Below are positions 58,701 through 64,000 of a stretch of DNA of 64,000 nucleotides, one piece after another. The DNA is from Rhizomys pruinosus. Taxonomy: Eukaryota > Chordata > Mammalia > Rodentia > Spalacidae. Numbering within the stretch: position 1 is the stretch's first letter; each line of letters opens with the position of its first letter. Below the pieces are notes generated by a model. The model searched no databases. It was given only the letters and a program-made list of their open reading frames with translations, and had not been told where the DNA came from. Location: NCBI GenBank assembly GCA_009823505.1, contig VZQC01005585.1, positions 1,551,085-1,615,084 of the forward strand, read 5' to 3'. Made by a program: the position numbers and the translations under genes.

Positions 58701-59485
58701 GTCAGCACCAGCTACACCTCACCTGCCTGGAAATACTGTGCAGCAGAGGCAGCCATGTGCCTGTATATCCCAAATCTAATTGGCTATTGGCTCTCTCCTT
58801 GGAGGAATAACCCATGGCTGATGCCACAAGCTTATNNNNNNNNNNNNNNNNNNNNNNNNNNNNNNNNNNNNNNNNNNNNNNNNNNNNNNNNNNNNNNNNN
58901 NNNNNNNNNNNNNNNNNNNNNNNNNNNNNNNNNNNNNNNNNNNNNNNNNNNNNNNNNNNNNNNNNNNNNNNNNNNNNNNNNNNNNNNNNNNNNNNNNNNN
59001 NNNNNNNNNNNNNNNNNNNNNNNNNNNNNNNNNNNNNNNNNNNNNNNNNNNNNNNNNNNNNNNNNNNNNNNNNNNNNNNNNNNNNNNNNNNNNNNNNNNN
59101 NNNNNNNNNNNNNNNNNNNNNNNNNNNNNNNNNNNNNNNNNNNNNNNNNNNNNNNNNNNNNNNNNNNNNNNNNNNNNNNNNNNNNNNNNNNNNNNNNNNN
59201 NNNNNNNNNNNNNNNNNNNNNNNNNNNNNNNNNNNNNNNNNNNNNNNNNNNNNNNNNNNNNNNNNNNNNNNNNNNNNNNCACGAAGGATGCTTGTACTCA
59301 TGGTTTATCATTTATAGCTAAAAAATGAAAAAAAAAAAAAAGAGAAAGATGCAAGACAGCTACAGCAGAATACATGATCTGGGATGGGGTGGGGGTGGGG
59401 GGGAAGGGAAAGGGAAATATGCCTGATCTGAATTAGAAAATGATGTACGAAATGCACAAAGCATCAAGAAAAATTAAATTAAAAA
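58701..59485 (+). mobile_element. Unrecognised composite repeat, copy 3, with assembly gap
   Basis: 58701-58835 matches 3309-3442 closely, and 59280-59480 matches 4017-4235, including 'cgaaggatgcttgtactc', A-rich spacer, G-rich run, 'catcaagaaaaattaaatt' and poly(A). The middle is Ns. The 5' end starts abruptly inside an inverted L1 tail, so this copy marks a defined insertion start. Confidence 0.75.
58836..59279. other. Assembly gap (444 Ns)
   Basis: Run of N inside copy 3. The matching part of copy 1 is about 575 bases (about 508 without its 67-bp duplication), so the gap length is similar but not exact. Any open frame crossing it is meaningless. Confidence 1.
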
Positions 59486-59489
59486 AAAA

Positions 59490-59868
59490 AAACTCTTCCC
59501 CTATCTCCTCCCAACCCTAACCTCCTGTTAATGTGACACCCCCGCCCCCTTAAGGCCTGTGGAGTCTAATTTGTGTGCTACTGAGTGTCTACCCTAAAGA
59601 AAACTGAGTCTCCCTTGCCACCAGCTGTCCACTGCCTACAGTTCCTCACCTAGGGCTGGGCCTCTGTGCCCACCCCCCTACCTCCATGCTGGGATTTTAT
59701 CAGGGTTGTGCTTGGACAGGACTTATCCATGCTGTCACAACCACTCTAGTTTCATATGTGCAACTGCCCTGCTGTGTCCAGAAAACACCATTTTGCTGTA
59801 TTCATTCCTCAACTCTGGCTCTTACAATATTTCCACCACCTCTTCCATGATGATCCCTGTGTAGGTTG
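59490..59868 (-). mobile_element. Rodent L1 3' UTR, inverted
   Basis: 'aactcttcccctatctcctcccaaccc', 'ggcctgtggagtctaatttgtgtgctac', 'ctccatgctgggattttatc' and 'atatgtgcaactgccctgctgtgtcc' match the antisense 3' UTR of rodent Lx-type L1. Confidence 0.75.
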
Positions 59869-60525
59869 AGGTAAGAAATCAAAGGGTTCTGACCTGGAAG
59901 CTTCATTTCTACTGGGTAGCTTTCATAGTGCTGGAAGGTGCATTGTACACTACTGGGGGAGAAAAGTAATCACCAGTCTTACCCAACTGTGAACACGTCA
60001 GCTGAAATAATGACTGGTCTGGCAAGGTATGCCCACTGTTGAAATAGTGGCATAAATGTGATGGGAGTAACCAACCACCTCTGATTGGATGGAAGGCCCA
60101 CTTTACCAGATAGAACCCACACCTGGCACTGTTACAAGGCGCAAGAACCTGTGGCTACATAGATCATGGGCCTTAGCGAAGAACAAGCTAGTGATATTTT
60201 TCTAAACAGACATAGAATTAAAATGACTCCTAATACCTAATTGCTATATCCAAATATTAGTGCATGTTCAACTCTATCAGAGAAGATTCTCCTTACATAG
60301 GCAACTGGTCAACATGCAGAAAATAAGAGACTTGAATGTTCAGCCATAAAAGAGACATCTGCTTCACATCCCTCCTGACCAAGGCTCAGGGATCTTTGCA
60401 GAAAAAGGGGGAGAAAGATTGTAAGAGCCAAAGGTGGTGTATGACTACAAGAAAACACAAGAAGGCAAGTGTACAAAATTTATTTCACACACAGAAGCTA
60501 GAACTGAAAAAGATGTCCTGAAAAT
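59869..60525 (+). mobile_element. Rodent L1 segment, opposite orientation to its neighbour
   Basis: 'aggttgaggtaagaaatcaaagggttctgacc', 'gtgctggaaggtgcattgtacactac', 'ttaaaatgactcctaatacc', 'ggtcaacatgcagaaaataagagac' and 'gagaaagattgtaagagcc' match a conserved stretch of rodent L1. The switch of orientation near 59868 suggests a 5' inversion. Confidence 0.65.
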
Positions 60526-60677
60526 TATAGAGGGACTACCAGGAAAGGGGAACAGGATTACTGAGAGGGAGACAGACATGGTAACTGATTAGAGCATGAT
60601 GTATATATGCATGCATGAAAATATGACAATGAAACCCACTGATACGTACAATTAACACACACACACACATACACATA

Positions 60678-60823
60678 TTGGTCTTTTTGAGACAGGGTCT
60701 CCGTTTAGTCCCAGCTGGCCTGGAACTCACTATGTAGACCAGGCTGGCCTTGAACTCACAGAGATCCACCTGCCTCTGCCTCCCGGGTGCTGGGATTAAA
60801 GGCATGCGCCACCACACCCAGCC
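60678..60823 (-). mobile_element. B1 SINE next to a (CA)n run
   Basis: Inverted, near-consensus B1 ('ggtctttttgagacagggtctccg' to 'gcgccaccacacccagccc'). A CA run lies at 60655-60669. Confidence 0.95.
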
Positions 60824-61401
60824 CACTAATATATTTTTTAAAAGATAATACTTAGCTTGTTAAGATATAAGATCCAGGCCATGTCTAAAATTAGTTTCAA
60901 ATAAAGTCTACAAATTACTGGTTTTAAAAAATGCATTGTTTAAGGAGATTTCAAGGAAAAATATAAAATTTTGGTTTGAATTTGTAAAACTAAAAATATT
61001 TGCTAAATCTTGTGAATTATTGGTTGAGATGGAGCATGCCATTAAGTATGTTAAATTAATTACATATAAAACCAATCTTTATGATTACTGCCCATGTAAA
61101 AATATGATCTCAGGATGTAAAATATTTTAAGGAAAATTAAAGTGGGCACTGAAGTACCTGGTTATAGACTGTCAGGCATGCAGCTCTGCTCACATATTCT
61201 AAGACATCCATGGACATGGGACATGCATTTTAATGAAACCAGCTATATGTAGGGCAGCTTTTTTTTTTCTGCAGATGATTGATGAATTGAGAAAACACTA
61301 GGCCTCACTAAATTCGATGCCCTAATTGAACAGGTAAGAAGTTTGATATCGGGGATTTACCTTCCCCAACCCAACATTGTTCTCTTATGAAAGTAAGAAG
61401 A
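60824..61401. other. AT-rich, no recognised feature
   Basis: No SINE or exon candidate seen; a poly(T) run lies at 61260-61268. Confidence 0.45.
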
Positions 61402-61535
61402 GCCACTGGAGGCTGGGAGTGCAGCTTTGTGGTACAGTGCTCAGGCCTGTGCTCCATTCACGTAGGTACAAAGTAGGTGGGCATGTAGAAAGCCTTGGGT
61501 TCTACCTACAGCACTGTGGGGAAGGGGAGCACAAA
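61402..61535 (+). mobile_element. ID-like SINE with an insertion
   Basis: 'ggctgggagtgcagctttgtggtacagtgctcaggcctg' is ID-like (tRNA-Ala head). The later 'agccttgggttctacctacagcactg' resumes the ID body after about 40 unrelated bases. Confidence 0.6.
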
Positions 61536-61854
61536 ATTGCAGTAGAAGAAAACATTTTTTCTGTGTTGTTTTTCTTGTTTGTATATGTGCTTGTGTCACA
61601 CAATACATATGGATAAATGTGGTAGAAGAAAAGCAGATACAATGTGTCCTTATGATGGACGAGCCTTCTGGGGCCACTGACTCCAGCCTTTTACCTTCAG
61701 GCTAGGTTGCCTGCACATCATTTGTGATCCAGAGTGTTTATTCTACATTTAAGACTTTCTGTAGAGGGAAGTTCCAATCTTCCTTCATTGCCATTTCCAC
61801 AGCACACCACTTACAACTTGATTACCCAGTAGTGCATCTTTTATTTATTTATAT

Positions 61855-62002
61855 TTTGATCTTTTTTGAGACAGGGTCTCCCTGTAACTCCAGCTGTCCT
61901 AGAATTCATTATGTAGACCAGGCTGGTCTTGAACTCACAGAGATCCTCCTGTCTCTGCCTCCCGAGTGCTGAGATTAAAGGCATGTGCCACCATGCCCAG
62001 CC
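61855..62002 (-). mobile_element. B1 SINE (first of a pair)
   Basis: Inverted B1 'gatcttttttgagacagggtctccctgtaactcc' to 'gtgccaccatgcccagcc'. The flank 'gcatctttt' recurs at 62009-62016 with one change. Confidence 0.93.
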
Positions 62003-62023
62003 TAGCGGGGCATCTTTATTTTT

Positions 62024-62172
62024 TTTGGTCTTTTTTGAGACAGGGTCTCCCTGTAGCCCCAGCTGTCCTGGAATTCACTCTGTAGACCAGGCTGGCCTTG
62101 AACTCACAAAGATCTGCCTGCCTCTGCCACCCGAGTGCTAGGATTAAAGGCATGCGCCACCACGCCTGGCTC
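62024..62172 (-). mobile_element. B1 SINE (second of a pair)
   Basis: Second inverted B1 about 20 bases to the right of the first, same orientation but with differing substitutions, so two insertions rather than a duplication. Confidence 0.93.
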
Positions 62173-62362
62173 AAAGCCACAAGCCTGGTGGATACACAGC
62201 ATTAAATAAGGGTGAGGTTGGAGAACTGTTATCTAAATAATAGGGGATAGTCTTAATGACTCCATATATGGATTACTATCACTATTAAGTGCATATTGAC
62301 TTGCAGGCCTTAGGACATCAAACTATTCATTCAGCACCTACCATAAAGCATAAGAAGGTACT

Positions 62363-62645
62363 TTCAGGGCCACTGAGATGGATCAGTAGGTAAAAGTGCT
62401 TGCCATCAACCATAATAACCAGGGTTCAGTCCCTAGAATCCACATAGTGGAAGGAGAGAACCAACTGCAAGTCATCCTCTGAGGACATGGATTTTTGGAT
62501 TCTGGTGGCAGGTACCTGTGACCCCAATGCTTGAGGTAGGGGTAGAGAGACAGGCAGATCACTAAAGTTCATCAGCCTCACTCATGCATCCACGTGAACA
62601 TGTGCTCACATCTATACTAACATGTACACCTGACATACAAAAAGA
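62363..62645 (+). mobile_element. B3 SINE with a B1-like insert
   Basis: 'actgagatggatcagtaggtaaaagtgcttgcc', 'caataacc..agggttcagtccc' and 'gtggaaggagagaaccaactgc' are B3. Between about 62500 and 62580 a 'ggtggcaggtacctgtgaccccaatgcttgagg' unit resembles a B1 left end, then B3 resumes with 'catgcatccacgtgaac'. Confidence 0.75.
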
Positions 62646-64000
62646 GACAAAGCAACCTAGGGAATGATATGATTTTTGCTTGAGATCTTGCCATGAAACC
62701 AGAACTAGCTTTCAGAGATGTCACTATATGTATGTGATACAGGGTCAGCTATCACAAGTTCTTCATGTATACATGAACATAATGAAACTAAACTTTAGAG
62801 TTCCATTCCTTCAACAGAAAGGAGACCCCATTCTGCTTTCAGACGTAGATACCTTGGCATATACACAAACTTTTCATGCTAGGTAACAAGAGAAAAATGA
62901 AGGGAATAGATGCCACACTGATCTGGAAAATAAAATACCAGAAGAAGAAATAAATCACTTCTGGCAAAGGATTAGACAGAGAAGGAACACCACGAGGTCA
63001 TGCTGTGAGGTTGTTAAGGGGTAGGCAGCTCACTACTCATGAAATCAGAGCTGTTGATTTTGGAAGGGAGGGGAAGATGGGTAGGAGGGGGTGTGGAGGG
63101 TAATCATGCCAACTGCAGGAATAATGCTAAATATGAGGAGAAGACACAGGCAGCCCAAGCACAGAAGAGAAGCTGGGGAAGAGATGCTGAATTGGAGACG
63201 ATTATCAATAATGCACTAAGGGGTAAAAATCAGAAGAAGTCTGACAGCAGTGGAAAGGGCACACAGGCCGTGGGCTGTGTGTGTAGCAGAGAGACAACAA
63301 GCAGCCTCTGCTCATTCCCAAGCTATTTAAGGCAGCAAGACCTCATTAACTCTGGGCGGATGTGTCTTTTCCTTCCTGTTGGAAAAAAAAAAATCAACTA
63401 AAAAGCTGCAAGCTGCAACTCAAGTGGATTCATGGTTCAAAAGGCATGACACAAAGGAAGACAATGCAGACCTCAGCCCTGCAGTTCTACTACAGAGCAG
63501 AGCCTCTCTGCTCTGCCCCTTGCTGGCCTTATCATAACTCTCTACATTTAGGGCATTGGAAGAGGATTAGCAGGCTTAGATTAGCTGCCTGTGAGAGGAG
63601 CAAGATGTCTGTACTCCAAAGCCTTTCCAAATACTCTGATGACATCATTTCTCATGAGAGCAGCCTCTGTGACTGCACAGTATATGCAGAAGGCAGTAAA
63701 CAATTATGAGGTAATAAAATATGCCAATCCTGAGACAAACATTTCTCACTTTCCTTGGTTTATTCTGTTCTGGGCTGCCTGATCATTTAATGAAAACAGG
63801 TCATAGAGATTGTTACTGGCAGTCCAAACAAATCCTGAGAATGAGTGGCAGAGGCCACTGATTCCTGTTGGCCTACTAGGTCACCGAGGGAATGGGGAAA
63901 CCTCTCCAATAACTCCCAAATACCATTCCTATGTCCTTTTAATGAGTTTGAGTTTCATTGATTGTTAATGAACACTTTCTGGAGAAATCCCTGAGTTGAC
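62646..64000. other. Single-copy-looking end of the window
   Basis: No SINE or L1 recognised. Open frames at 63039-63401, 63362-63709 and 63591-63782 have no splice sites or motifs that I would trust. A purine-rich stretch lies near 63060-63110. Confidence 0.4.

Noticed and set aside
58671..59321. Long open frames of about 160-216 codons on both strands
   Set aside because: They consist mostly of Ns from the assembly gap.

Overview
This is mammalian nuclear DNA from a rodent, and nearly all of it is non-coding. The diagnostic content is 7SL-derived B1 SINEs, tRNA-derived B2/B3 SINEs, ID-like SINEs, rodent Lx-type L1 3' ends and URR1-like hAT mini-elements. These lie over older mammalian fossils (L1M, L2, MIR, MLT1). 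B1 and B2 together point to the mouse-like rodents (Muroidea/Dipodoidea). The B2 consensus and L1 3' tails do not match the mouse or rat forms I know, so I do not name a species. There is no bacterial content, CRISPR array or operon, and most open frames lie inside repeats.

Layout. 0-4.3 kb: stacked L1 3' ends, an MLT1 LTR and the first copy of an unrecognised ~0.9 kb repeat that ends in the local L1 tail. 4.5-15.5 kb: mostly single-copy DNA with an inverted L1 end, Lx 3' UTRs, one young B2, B1s, a MIR and hAT mini-elements. 16.4-19.7 kb: second copy of the unrecognised repeat, then an old inverted L1M carrying a MaLR-like LTR and a B1. 20.3-21.9 kb and 36.08-36.15 kb: two phase-compatible candidate coding exons on the minus strand, with a possible 3' UTR and poly(A) signal. 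Two weaker exon candidates lie at 37.5 and 38.1 kb. 22-35 kb: SINEs, CA/TG arrays and L1 pieces. 38-46 kb: a B1 with a perfect internal 50-bp duplication, an L2, and an L1M invaded by a hAT mini-element and a B2, with a perfect hairpin. 47.5-49.6 kb: inverted L1 carrying a B2. 52-60.5 kb: L1-dominated block, including an inverted L1 piece inside an L1 ORF2 and an assembly gap (58836-59279) inside a third copy of the unrecognised repeat. 60.5-64 kb: B1s, a B3, then single-copy DNA.

The most useful reading is that the window is the 3' end and last introns of one minus-strand protein-coding gene. Its last two predicted exons join in frame to give a C-terminus ending in [10 protein letters not shown] do not recognise the protein. 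The other point of interest is the composite repeat, which looks like an L1-mobilised sequence. No computation could be run, so repeat family names rest on recognising their consensus motifs by eye and all boundaries are approximate.
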